Of a stretch of DNA of 17,677 nucleotides, positions 1-6,993 are shown one piece after another (the stretch's first letter is position 1; every line of letters begins with the position of its first letter). Position numbers and translations under genes: made by a program. The notes under the pieces were generated by a model. The model did no database searches and was not told where the DNA came from. It was given only the letters and a program-made list of their open reading frames with translations. Origin of the DNA: Pseudomonas sp. UBA4194 (lineage in GTDB: Bacteria; Pseudomonadota; Gammaproteobacteria; Pseudomonadales; Pseudomonadaceae); assembly GCF_002379585.1 (NCBI RefSeq), contig NZ_DFUE01000023.1, positions 31,007-48,683 of the forward strand. Direction: 5' to 3'.

Positions 1-16
1 GAGGGGACCATCCACC
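1..16. repeat. 16-bp inverted repeat, left window end
   Basis: The first 16 bases (GAGGGGACCATCCACC) are the exact reverse complement of the last 16 (17662-17677). The 10-mer TGGTCCCCTC, or its complement, occurs at both ends and again at 3380-3389 beside an internal hairpin. This looks like a dispersed palindromic repeat at which the window or an assembly contig ends. It does not look like a transposon end, because the genes inside are chromosomal housekeeping genes. Confidence 0.7.
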
Positions 17-90
17 CCCAATCCAAAGAATTGCCCCATCCAGAGCACAACCGTACACTGCACCACCTTTCACTGGAGGTGCTGCGCGGG

Positions 91-813
91 ATGCTCTACG
101 CCGTTCGTTTGTTGTTGATGGGCCTGCTGTTCATCGGGGTCGGCCTGGTCGGGCTGGTAATCGGGGTATGTCGGCCCTTCCATCCGGATAACAGCCGGCT
201 GTTCGCCCGGCTCTACGCCTACCCCGCTACGCGCCTGCTGGGCATGCGCCTGGAGGCCGAGGTTGCCGAGCTGCACGCCCAGCCTCCGGGGTTCGTGATG
301 ATCGCCAACCACCAGTCCAACTATGACCTGTTTCTGCTCGGCAACATCGTGCCGCGGCGCACGGTAGCCATCGGCAAGAAAAGCCTGGGACTGATTCCGT
401 TGTTCGGGCAACTGTTCTGGCTCGGCGGCAATGTGCTGGTCAACCGCGACAACCCGCACCAGGCGCGTCGCGCCTTGCAGCTCACCTCGCGAACCCTGCG
501 CGACAAGGCCACGTCGATCTGGATCTTCCCGGAAGGCACGCGCAATCAGACCGAGCATCTGCTGCCGTTCAAGAAAGGCGCGTTTCATATGGCCATCGAT
601 GCGGGAGTGCCCATCGTGCCGGTGTGTGTGAGTCGCTATCCGAAGGGAATGCAGCTCAATCGCTGGCGCAGCGGGCGGGCGCTGGTGCGCTCGCTGCCGG
701 CGATCGAAACCGTGGGCCTGACGCAAAAGGACATCCCCGAGTTGTCCCGGCGTTGCCGCGAACAGATGCAGCAGTGTATCGACGCGATGGACAACGAACT
801 GCGCGGCGCCTGA
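91..813 (+). CDS. plsC: 1-acyl-sn-glycerol-3-phosphate acyltransferase
   Basis: This membrane enzyme acylates lysophosphatidic acid at sn-2 to give phosphatidic acid, the common precursor of membrane phospholipids. The 240-residue protein is close to E. coli PlsC (245 aa) and, like it, starts MLY-x-x-RL. A hydrophobic N-terminal segment (about residues 5-26) is followed by the acyltransferase motif NHQSNYD (73-79, the His-x4-Asp dyad) and the FPEGTR phosphate-binding motif (146-151). An in-frame TTG at 31 would add 20 residues. I prefer ATG 91 because GGAGGT lies at 75-80, ten bases upstream, and because the start then matches E. coli. The corA-type gene follows 63 nt downstream with no terminator between them, so co-transcription is possible. 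Confidence 0.93.
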   Translation: MLYAVRLLLMGLLFIGVGLVGLVIGVCRPFHPDNSRLFARLYAYPATRLLGMRLEAEVAELHAQPPGFVMIANHQSNYDLFLLGNIVPRRTVAIGKKSLGLIPLFGQLFWLGGNVLVNRDNPHQARRALQLTSRTLRDKATSIWIFPEGTRNQTEHLLPFKKGAFHMAIDAGVPIVPVCVSRYPKGMQLNRWRSGRALVRSLPAIETVGLTQKDIPELSRRCREQMQQCIDAMDNELRGA

Positions 814-876
814 AGACTCCTATCCAACAGCAGGCTCATACTTGCCACCACTGCCAACGGACAAGAAGTACACACC

Positions 877-1848
877 ATGGGTCGAGTCGTAGCCGCCGCG
901 GTTTACAGCGCAGGCAAGAGAGTGACCGATATCAGCCTGGATGAAGGTGCGCAATGGGCTCGTCGCCCGGGGCATTTCGTCTGGATCGGTCTGGAGCAGC
1001 CCAGCGCTGAGGAAATGGGCAAGCTGCAGAAGCAGTTCGGCCTGCATGAACTGGCCATTGAAGACGCTTTGGAAGTGCACAGTCGGCCAAAGCTGGAAAC
1101 CTTCGGCGACGCGCTGTTCATCGTGACCTATTCGCCCGTGCGTCGGGACGGCAAGATGGAGTTCATCGAAACTCATATCTTCGCCGGACGCGGCTACATC
1201 ATCACCTGTCGCAACGGCCACTCGGCGTCCTATGCCTCGGTTCGGCAACGTTGCGAGGCACGGCCGCTGTTGCTGGAGCATGGCGAAGACTTCGTGCTGT
1301 ACGCCCTGCTCGACTTCGTCACGGAAAACTACCAGCCCGTCAGCGAGGCGATTCATTGCGAGATAGAGGAGCTGGAGCGCAATGTGCTGGGCGGGTCACT
1401 CAAGGAGGCTGATATCCAGCACCTGCATGGCCTGCGGCGGGAACTGCTGCGGCTGCGGCGCTACGTGGCGCCGATGGTGGAAATCAGTGAAGAGCTGCAG
1501 CGCCTGGACTTCCCTTTCATCGACAAGAACATGCGCCCGTATTTTCGCGATGTGCAGATTCATGTGAATCGGCAGATGGAAGATCTGGGCACCATGCGTG
1601 ACATTGCCAGCCAGACCATCGAGATCGGGTTGTTGCTGGAGTCGTCGCGACAAAGCATCACCCAGCGCAAGTTTGCCGCGTGGGCGGCGATCCTGGCGTT
1701 TCCCACGGCTATTGCAGGGATCTATGGGATGAACTTTGAAAACATGCCGGAGTTGACCTGGCACTATGGGTATTACGTGGTGCTGGGGGTGATTGTGACG
1801 GGGTGTTCGGGGTTGTTTGCGGGGTTCAAGCGCGCGGGCTGGCTGTAG
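877..1848 (+). CDS. corA: CorA-family divalent cation channel
   Basis: This is an inner-membrane pentameric channel for Mg2+, Co2+ or a related divalent cation, 323 aa long and close to the usual CorA length (about 316-325). A soluble N-terminal domain of about 260 residues precedes two C-terminal membrane helices (about 268-285 and 299-317). The family signature GMN (284-286) ends the first helix and is followed by an acidic loop (FENMPEL). The short positively charged tail FKRAGWL is also typical. The ATG at 877 has only a weak purine stretch upstream (ACAAGAAG). The last codons and the TAG stop lie inside the first unit of the 52-bp REP array. ZntB, a Zn2+ transporter, has the same fold, so the transported metal cannot be fixed from sequence. 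Confidence 0.9.
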   Translation: MGRVVAAAVYSAGKRVTDISLDEGAQWARRPGHFVWIGLEQPSAEEMGKLQKQFGLHELAIEDALEVHSRPKLETFGDALFIVTYSPVRRDGKMEFIETHIFAGRGYIITCRNGHSASYASVRQRCEARPLLLEHGEDFVLYALLDFVTENYQPVSEAIHCEIEELERNVLGGSLKEADIQHLHGLRRELLRLRRYVAPMVEISEELQRLDFPFIDKNMRPYFRDVQIHVNRQMEDLGTMRDIASQTIEIGLLLESSRQSITQRKFAAWAAILAFPTAIAGIYGMNFENMPELTWHYGYYVVLGVIVTGCSGLFAGFKRAGWL

Positions 1849-2092
1849 GCCGAGGCGCCCCTATCGCGGGCAGAGCCCGCTCCCACAGGGTTGGCTTTAG
1901 ACCGAGGTGCGCCTATCGCGGGCAGAGCCCCCTCCCACAGGGGTGGGTGTAGACCGAGGTGCGCCTATCGCGGGCAGAGCCCGCTCCCACAGGGCTGGCT
2001 GTAGGCCGGGGTGCCCTATCGCGGGCAGAGCCCGCTCCCACAGGGGGTGGGTTTGGTGATTTCTGTGGGAGCGGGTTCTACCCGCGATGGGG
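1836..2092. repeat. REP array: four 52-bp tandem units plus one inverted copy
   Basis: The REP core TCGCGGGCAGAGCCCGCTCC begins at 1864, 1916 (one C-for-G change), 1968 and 2019, a period of 52, 52 and 51 bp. The roughly 25-bp stretches between cores are also alike, so this is a tandem duplication rather than scattered REPs. An inverted copy at 2063-2092 (CTGTGGGAGCGGGTTCTACC and following) can pair with the preceding copy to form a large hairpin. The array fills the space between the convergent corA-type gene and the amidotransferase gene, where it could block read-through or protect 3' ends. Individual cores match the known P. putida-type REP consensus. Confidence 0.9.
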
Positions 2093-2102
2093 CCGACTCG
2101 GT

Positions 2103-2828
2103 TCAAGGGGCGGGCCGCGCATCATGCGCCACGAACCGCATCATCCATTCCGCCACGGTAATGCCCTGATGCTCCTTATCCAGGCTGGCAATACCGCTGT
2201 TATAGACCTGCTCACCCAAATGCTGCTGACGGATATCCAGCAAGGCCCGCGAGTAATCATGAACGAACTCCGGATGGCCCTGGAAACACAGCACCTGATC
2301 ACCAATCCGGTACGCCGCGAACGGACAGAACTCACTGGAGGCCACCACCGAAGCATTCGCCGGGAGCGCCGTGACCTGATCCTGATGACTGATCAACAAC
2401 GTCAGGGTTTCGATCTCCGGCGTCATCCAGGGCGTGCGATTGGCCAAGGTGTACTCATGAGTCCCTACCCCCCACCCCTGGGTCGCCCGTTCAGCCTTGC
2501 CACCCAGCAGCAGCGCCAGGAGCTGATGGCCGAAGCAGATCCCCAGCAACTTGTCGCCCCGCTGGTAACGGTCCAGCATGAAGGCCTTGAGGGTTTCGAT
2601 CCAGGGATCGGTCGCAAACGAGTCTGCCTTGCTGCCCGTCACCAGGTAGGCATCGTAGCGCGCACCCTCGTCCGGATACTCGCCGTTCATGACATTGAAC
2701 ACGGTAAAGCGCGCGGGAATCGGCTGACGAGCGAACAGGTTTTCGAACATGCGCCCGTAGCCGTGGTATTGCTCTACCAGTTCCGGTCGCAGGACATCGG
2801 TTTCAAGAATGCAAATGTTCAGGGTCAT
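2103..2828 (-). CDS. class I glutamine amidotransferase domain protein
   Basis: This 241-residue stand-alone class I (GuaA-like) glutamine amidotransferase domain would be cytoplasmic. The nucleophile elbow GICFGHQ places the catalytic Cys at 98, and GHPEF supplies the His185/Glu187 pair, so the triad is complete. The family hydrolyses glutamine and passes ammonia to a synthetase, but stand-alone members can act on gamma-glutamyl compounds instead. No synthetase domain is fused to it. The ATG at 2828 has only a weak ribosome binding site. A 15-bp palindrome lies about 65-80 bp upstream (2893-2907). The nearest gene on the same strand, the transglutaminase-like gene, ends 610 bp upstream, so it is probably transcribed alone. 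The substrate is unknown. Confidence 0.88.
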   Translation of the reverse strand: MTLNICILETDVLRPELVEQYHGYGRMFENLFARQPIPARFTVFNVMNGEYPDEGARYDAYLVTGSKADSFATDPWIETLKAFMLDRYQRGDKLLGICFGHQLLALLLGGKAERATQGWGVGTHEYTLANRTPWMTPEIETLTLLISHQDQVTALPANASVVASSEFCPFAAYRIGDQVLCFQGHPEFVHDYSRALLDIRQQHLGEQVYNSGIASLDKEHQGITVAEWMMRFVAHDARPAP

Positions 2829-2892
2829 GGGTCGCTCGCCGCTATCAGGCCGAAATTCAGATGCAGAGCGTGCCGCGTGGGGACCGAGGATG

Positions 2893-2907
2893 GCAAGTGC
2901 AACTTGC
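2893..2907. promoter_or_regulatory. 15-bp palindrome upstream of the amidotransferase gene
   Basis: GCAAGT-GCA-ACTTGC is a perfect inverted repeat with 6-nt arms around a 3-nt centre, 65-79 nt upstream of the amidotransferase start codon at 2828. It has the size and place of an operator for a dimeric repressor or activator. I could not find a convincing -35/-10 pair next to it, and I cannot name the regulator. Confidence 0.3.
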
Positions 2908-3013
2908 GAAAGTCGACCTGATGAACGGTCAAACCCTTCAAATCTGCTTTCCAGTAGACGTTCGCCTGTCTAGAACAGCGTGTTCGTATTATTGGAATCA
3001 GTTCCTTAGCAGT

Positions 3014-3044
3014 TTGTAATCGTAAAAACCAAGAGCACTATACA
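3014..3044 (+). promoter_or_regulatory. possible promoter for the 31-residue gene
   Basis: TTGTAA (3014-3019) and TATACA (3039-3044) lie 19 nt apart in a locally AT-rich stretch. The longer context CACTATACA resembles RpoS-type -10 elements. The spacing is longer than the optimum. If used, transcription would start near 3051 and give a leader of about 160 nt before the small gene. Confidence 0.3.
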
Positions 3045-3100
3045 AAAGCGTTCTAAACCACGGAGGCCGCGGCTTCTAAGGTTAAAAAACATGACTATTG

Positions 3101-3194
3101 CTGCCGGGTCTTGCCGGAGCAGATCGTGAAGGTGCATGCCCCCCGAGCCCGGCTTCGGGTCTCAGCGTGCAATTGGCGCCCAGGAAGAACAACA
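3101..3194 (+). promoter_or_regulatory. structured leader with Crc/Hfq-type motif
   Basis: Two hairpins can be drawn by eye. The first pairs CTGC-CGG (3101-3107) with CCG-GA-GCAG (3114-3122). The second is an outer helix TGCATG (3133-3138) with CGTGCA (3166-3171), enclosing an inner stem AGCCCG (3146-3151) with CGGG-T-CT (3156-3162) and a GCTT tetraloop. They are followed by AAGAACAACA (3185-3194), which fits the AANAANAA motif bound by Hfq/Crc in Pseudomonas, 17 nt before the ATG at 3211. A 12-codon ORF (3091-3129) overlaps the first hairpin and could be a leader peptide. I do not recognise a known riboswitch class. Confidence 0.35.
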
Positions 3195-3210
3195 CCAAAG
3201 GCAGTTCGCC

Positions 3211-3306
3211 ATGTTCAGACATCCAAAGATTCGTCAGGCCGGACTTATTGTGTTTGCTACGACTTTATTATTGATTCTGCCGAACTTGGGCAGGCTATTC
3301 TGGTAG
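3211..3306 (+). CDS. small hydrophobic protein, 31 aa, unknown
   Basis: This short ORF encodes a basic N-terminus (MFRHPKIRQAG), one hydrophobic segment of about 16 residues (12-27) and an end rich in aromatic and basic residues. That is the layout of a single-pass small membrane protein with the N-terminus inside. The ribosome binding site is weak (AAAGGCAG, ending 6 nt before the ATG). The codons include a TTA-TTA-TTG run that is unusual for this GC-rich genome. It sits alone behind a structured leader in an otherwise gene-free interval. I do not recognise the family. The evidence is position, composition and leader only, so it could be a chance ORF. Confidence 0.4.
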   Translation: MFRHPKIRQAGLIVFATTLLLILPNLGRLFW

Positions 3307-3379
3307 GTCTGTGGCAGGGCTGCTCGGTAGGGGCGCGGGGAAGTTAGGTGGGTGGGCACTAGCGAGGTCACGCGGTGAC

Positions 3380-3420
3380 TGGTCCCCTCACCCCAGCCCT
3401 CTCCCTGGGGGAGAGGGGGC
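3380..3420. repeat. CCCTCTCCC hairpin repeat
   Basis: CCCTCTCCC (3397-3405) and GGGAGAGGG (3409-3417) form a 9-bp stem with a 3-nt loop, preceded by TGGTCCCCTCACCCC. This looks like the common dispersed CCCTCTCCC...GGGAGAGGG palindrome of proteobacterial intergenic DNA. It lies about 20 bp beyond the stop codon of the transglutaminase-like gene and could stabilise the 3' end of that transcript. There is no U-tract in that direction. Its first ten bases are shared with both window ends. Confidence 0.7.
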
Positions 3421-3437
3421 CAAAAAGCGGGGCGAGT

Positions 3438-4277
3438 TTAGCCTTGGGATTGTGTTTGCGTTTGTGTTTGCGTCTGTGTCGCCATGCTGATCATGGGCGT
3501 GGTCGGGGTGACCAGGACCTTGGCGTGCATCTGCTCGAATCCACCGCCGCGGCGCATACCGCGCACCGGGCAGGCGTCCAGATAGTCCAGGCCGATGGCC
3601 AACTTCAAATGCCGCTCCGGCTTGGCCAACTGGTTGGTGACGTCGAAGCTGTACCAGGCATCATCGATCCAGGCTTCGGCCCAGGCGTGGCTGGCCAGGT
3701 GCTCGCTGTTCTCGGTAAACAGATATCCCGACACGTAACGCGCCGGTACCCCCAGGCTGCGCGCGCAAGCGAGGAACGCGTGGGTGTGGTCCTGGCAGAC
3801 GCCGGCACCGCTGGCGAACGCCTGTGCCGCGCTGGTATCCACAGCGGTCACACCGGGGGTGTAGGTGATGTGCTGGCTCAGAGCTGCCATCAGATCGATC
3901 AGGCCGGTACGGTCCTTGCGCTTCTTGCACTGGCGCGAAGCGAAGGCGCGCAGGGCATCGTCGGCCTCGGTCAGGCGGGTGAAGCGCAGGAATGGCAGCG
4001 GAGACTGCGGTTCGTGTTCGGCCTCGCGGGTCTCGTCGATTTCCACCTGACCGCGCGCACCGATGATGATGGCGTCGTGGGGATCGTCCAAAGTCAGCAC
4101 GTGGAGGATATTGCCGAACGGGTCCAGTTGCGCACGCACGGGTCGCGGCAGGTCCAGGTGCCAGCTCAATACCTGCTGGCGCTCGCTGTCGTGGGGCGTC
4201 AGGCGCAAATACTGGATGCTCGCTCGCACTTCATCGTCGTAGTGATAGGCAGTTTCGTGACTAATGCTAAGTCTCAT
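3438..4277 (-). CDS. transglutaminase-like cysteine hydrolase/transferase
   Basis: This 279-residue cytoplasmic protein has an N-terminal beta-rich domain typical of the bacterial transglutaminase N-domain (starting MRLSISHETAYHYD) and a transglutaminase core. The triad is visible: Cys161 in GVCQDH, His197 in SHAWAE, Asp212 in FDVTN. Such bacterial proteins hydrolyse or exchange peptide or isopeptide bonds. The start at 4277 overlaps the alpha-E stop by 4 nt (ATGA), with GGAGG at 4282-4286, so translation is coupled. An upstream in-frame start at 4349 would lie inside the alpha-E gene and is rejected. The C-terminus is a run of Thr-Gln pairs (about 267-276) encoded by a degenerate hexanucleotide repeat, outside the conserved fold. 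Confidence 0.88.
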   Translation of the reverse strand: MRLSISHETAYHYDDEVRASIQYLRLTPHDSERQQVLSWHLDLPRPVRAQLDPFGNILHVLTLDDPHDAIIIGARGQVEIDETREAEHEPQSPLPFLRFTRLTEADDALRAFASRQCKKRKDRTGLIDLMAALSQHITYTPGVTAVDTSAAQAFASGAGVCQDHTHAFLACARSLGVPARYVSGYLFTENSEHLASHAWAEAWIDDAWYSFDVTNQLAKPERHLKLAIGLDYLDACPVRGMRRGGGFEQMHAKVLVTPTTPMISMATQTQTQTQTQSQG

Positions 4278-5230
4278 ACAGCCTCCAGATAAGAGCTGTG
4301 AATCGCGTTGCCCAGCTGGCGCACCAGTGGGATCTGTTCGTTCAACCATTCATGCAGGCCTTCATCGAGGATTTCCCCGATGCCGGTATAGCGCAGGCGC
4401 GCATCGAATTCCGCAGCCAGGCGTTGCGCCGGGCGGCCGTTGGCGCCTGGCAGATCGGCCAGGATGTGGTTGATCTCTTCGGTACAGGCGCGCAGTGAGC
4501 GCGGCACATCGGCGCGCAACAACAGCAGTTCGGCCACTGGCCGGGCTGCGGGAGCATCGCGGTAGATTTCGGTGTATGCCTCGAAGCTCGACAAGGCGCG
4601 CAGCAAGGCGCTCCACTGGTAATAGTCACGCGCGGAGTTGTCGTCGACGCTGACCGTGTCGGCATCCTCGCCAAGCATTTCGTAGCGCGCATCCAGCAGG
4701 CGCAGAGTATTGTCGGCCCGCTCGATGAAAGTGCCCAGGCGAATGAACCGGAAGGCATCGTTGCGCATGATGGTGCCGTAGGTGGCACCGCGGAACACGT
4801 TGGAGCGCTCCTTCACCCACTCGCAGAAGCGGCTCATGCCGTACCGGCTGACACCCTGCTCGGCAATGCCGCGGATCTCCAGCCAGGTAGCATTGATGTT
4901 TTCCCACATGTCGGCGGTGATCCGACCGCGGACGGCATGGGCACTGGCCCGCGCGGCACCCAGGCAGCTGTAGATGCTGGCCGGGTTGCTGGGGTCCAGG
5001 GCGAAGAAATGCAGCAGGCGTTCGGCATGCAGCTGACCATGACGCTCGAGGTAATCATCGAGCGTGCCGGTGATCAGCAGCGGCATGGCGATTTCATCCA
5101 GGCCATCGCCACGGCCATCCTGGGGCATCAGCGACAGCGAGTAGCTGACGTCGAGCATCCGCGCCAGATTCTCCGCGCGCTCCAGGTAGCGCGACATCCA
5201 ATATAAATCCGAGGCAGTTCTACTTAGCAT
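4274..5230 (-). CDS. alpha-E domain protein (DUF403)
   Basis: This 318-residue, mainly helical protein matches the alpha-E family, beginning MLSRTASDLYWMSRYLERAEN, with further family-like segments around RFIRLGTFIERADNTLRLLD and the YYQWSALLRALS stretch. Alpha-E proteins are known mostly by context. They occur with circularly permuted ATP-grasp and transglutaminase-like proteins and were proposed by comparative genomics (Iyer and colleagues) to take part in peptide or amide synthesis. Here the gene lies 12 nt after the ATP-grasp gene and overlaps the transglutaminase gene by 4 nt. A modest AAGGA Shine-Dalgarno precedes the ATG at 5230. No catalytic residues can be assigned. Confidence 0.88.
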   Translation of the reverse strand: MLSRTASDLYWMSRYLERAENLARMLDVSYSLSLMPQDGRGDGLDEIAMPLLITGTLDDYLERHGQLHAERLLHFFALDPSNPASIYSCLGAARASAHAVRGRITADMWENINATWLEIRGIAEQGVSRYGMSRFCEWVKERSNVFRGATYGTIMRNDAFRFIRLGTFIERADNTLRLLDARYEMLGEDADTVSVDDNSARDYYQWSALLRALSSFEAYTEIYRDAPAARPVAELLLLRADVPRSLRACTEEINHILADLPGANGRPAQRLAAEFDARLRYTGIGEILDEGLHEWLNEQIPLVRQLGNAIHSSYLEAV

Positions 5231-5242
5231 TGGCAGGCATCC

Positions 5243-6652
5243 TTAATCCTCGACCACCCAGGTGTCTTTGGTACCGCCACCCTGTGACGAGTTCACCACC
5301 AGCGAGCCTTCGCGCAGCGCGACACGGGTCAAACCGCCGGGCACCACACGGGTTTCGCGGCCGGCCAGCACGAAGGGGCGCAAATCGATGTGGCGTGGGG
5401 CGATTCCGTTTTCAACGAAGGTCGGGCACGTGGACAGCGACAGGGTCGGCTGGGCGATATACGCATGCGGACGGGCTTTGAGCCGCGCCCGGAAATTCTC
5501 GATCTCCGCTGCACTGGCGGCCGGCCCGACCAACATCCCGTAACCGCCGGAGCCTTGGGTTTCCTTGACCACCAGATCCGGCAGGTTGGCCAGCACGTGG
5601 GACAGTTCCTCAGGCTTGCGGCACTGCCAGGTCGGCACGTTCTTGAGAATTGGCTCTTCGTCCAGATAGAAGCGAATCATGTCGGTCACGAACGGATACA
5701 CCGACTTGTCGTCCGCCACGCCTGTGCCGATGGCATTGGCCAGCACCACATTGCCGGAGCGGTAGGCCGAGAGCAGACCGGGCACACCCAGCATCGAGTC
5801 CGGATTGAAGGCCAGAGGATCGAGGAATGCATCGTCCAGTCGGCGGTAGATCACGTCCACCGCCTTGGGCCCGTCGGTGGTGCGCATGAAGACGCGATCG
5901 TCACGCACGAACAGGTCCGCGCCTTCCACCAACTCCACGCCCATTTCCCGCGCCAGGAAGGCGTGTTCGAAGAAAGCGCTGTTGAACCGCCCAGGCGTCA
6001 GCACCACCACGCTGGGATTGTCGATGGGGCTGGAGCTCTTCAGGGTGTCCAGCAGCAGGTTGGGGTAGTGATCGACCGGCGCAATGCGCTGGGCGGCAAA
6101 CAACTCCGGGAACAGACGCATCATCATCTTGCGGTCTTCGAGCATGTAGCTCACACCGCTGGGCGTACGCAGGTTGTCCTCGAGCACGTAGTAGCTGCCA
6201 TCGCCATCGCGTACTAGGTCGACCCCGGAGATATGCGAATAGATGTCGCGGTGCAGGTTCAACCCTTGCATCGCCAGTTGATACTGCTCGTTGGCCAGCA
6301 CCTGCTCGGCGGGAATGATCCCGGCCTTGATGATGCGCTGGTCGTGATAGAGGTCGGCCAGAAACATGTTCAGCGCTTTGACCCGCTGAATACAGCCGCG
6401 CTCGACCACGCGCCACTCACTGGCAGGAATGCTGCGTGGAATGGTGTCGAAAGGGATGAGGCGCTCGGTGCCCTGCTCGTCCCCGTACAAGGTGAAGGTG
6501 ATGCCGGCGCGATGAAACAACAGATCGGCCTCGCGTCGCCGTTGGGCCAAAAGCTCTGGCGGCGTTTCTGCCAGCCAACGGGCGAACTCCCGATAATGCG
6601 GGCGAACCAGGCCGCCTGCATCGTACATCTCATCATAGTAGGTGCGGATCAT
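5243..6652 (-). CDS. circularly permuted ATP-grasp protein (DUF404/DUF407)
   Basis: This 469-residue cytoplasmic protein is probably an ATP-dependent carboxylate-amine/thiol ligase. Family landmarks in order are TYYDEMYD (4-11), RPHYREF (18-24), EDNLRTPSGVSYMLEDR (158-174), YRRLDD (269-274), NAIGTGVADDK (306-316), the glycine-rich nucleotide loop KETQGSGGYGM (363-373) and RHIDLRPFV (420-428). The usual ATP-grasp order is permuted in this family. The start at 6652 has a strong Shine-Dalgarno AAGGAG (complement of 6659-6664) 6 nt away. A GTG at 6796 would add 48 poorly supported residues. It is the first gene of the operon with alpha-E and transglutaminase. Substrate and product are unknown. 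Confidence 0.9.
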   Translation of the reverse strand: MIRTYYDEMYDAGGLVRPHYREFARWLAETPPELLAQRRREADLLFHRAGITFTLYGDEQGTERLIPFDTIPRSIPASEWRVVERGCIQRVKALNMFLADLYHDQRIIKAGIIPAEQVLANEQYQLAMQGLNLHRDIYSHISGVDLVRDGDGSYYVLEDNLRTPSGVSYMLEDRKMMMRLFPELFAAQRIAPVDHYPNLLLDTLKSSSPIDNPSVVVLTPGRFNSAFFEHAFLAREMGVELVEGADLFVRDDRVFMRTTDGPKAVDVIYRRLDDAFLDPLAFNPDSMLGVPGLLSAYRSGNVVLANAIGTGVADDKSVYPFVTDMIRFYLDEEPILKNVPTWQCRKPEELSHVLANLPDLVVKETQGSGGYGMLVGPAASAAEIENFRARLKARPHAYIAQPTLSLSTCPTFVENGIAPRHIDLRPFVLAGRETRVVPGGLTRVALREGSLVVNSSQGGGTKDTWVVED

Positions 6653-6946
6653 GCCGTACTCCTTGTCACCCGGACCCAAGAGCCTTCGCAAGGCCCGTGC
6701 CATCGGCATAAGTGCTGTGTAATCAAGTGCTTGGATATTCTTGTTGGAAACCACGCACCATTCTTGTGCGACAAACCCATTGCGCCGATGGAGCACGCTT
6801 CATTGCGAAGCGGGTTTTCAAGCGGCTAAACACTATGACCAGCATAGACAGAGTTGATTTCAATGGCTTGCGGCGTTTGTTGATAATCCTTGCACCGGCA
6901 CCGGCAAATCCTTGGCGCCTTATTGAATTCGACTGTCTTCCCATTC
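6653..6946. other. gene-free interval upstream of the ATP-grasp operon
   Basis: I see no convincing protein gene here. The - strand must hold the promoter of the ATP-grasp operon, but I found no clear -35/-10 pair. On the + strand a weak promoter-like pair, TTGCGA (6803-6808) and TAAACA (6827-6832) with an 18-nt spacer, precedes the strong terminator at 6947. A small hairpin (GCTTC 6797-6801 with GAAGC 6807-6811) lies next to the -35. A small RNA of about 135 nt is possible. Confidence 0.35.
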
Positions 6947-6975
6947 GGCCGCTTCGCCTGAAGCGGCCTTTTTTT
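6947..6975 (+). terminator. intrinsic terminator, + strand
   Basis: GGCCGCTTC (6947-6955) and GAAGCGGCC (6960-6968) form a perfect 9-bp stem with a GCCT loop and are followed at once by seven T (6969-6975). The T-run makes it directional for + strand transcripts. No + strand protein gene lies upstream within 3.6 kb. Confidence 0.85.
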
Positions 6976-6993
6976 ATTCGTTATCCGTGAATG

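Noticed and set aside
31..90. Upstream TTG start for plsC
   Set aside because: It has no ribosome binding site and adds 20 residues absent from E. coli PlsC, whereas ATG 91 has GGAGGT at good spacing.
1836..2092. CRISPR-like regular repeats
   Set aside because: The stretches between the cores are themselves near-identical, so there are no unique spacers; the cores are REP palindromes and no cas gene is present.
5390..6217. 275-codon + strand frame inside the ATP-grasp gene
   Set aside because: It is the antisense shadow of a well-supported gene, with no start signal or domain.
6653..6796. 48-residue N-terminal extension of the ATP-grasp protein
   Set aside because: The GTG at 6796 lacks a Shine-Dalgarno, while ATG 6652 has AAGGAG at 6 nt and matches where I recall the family beginning.
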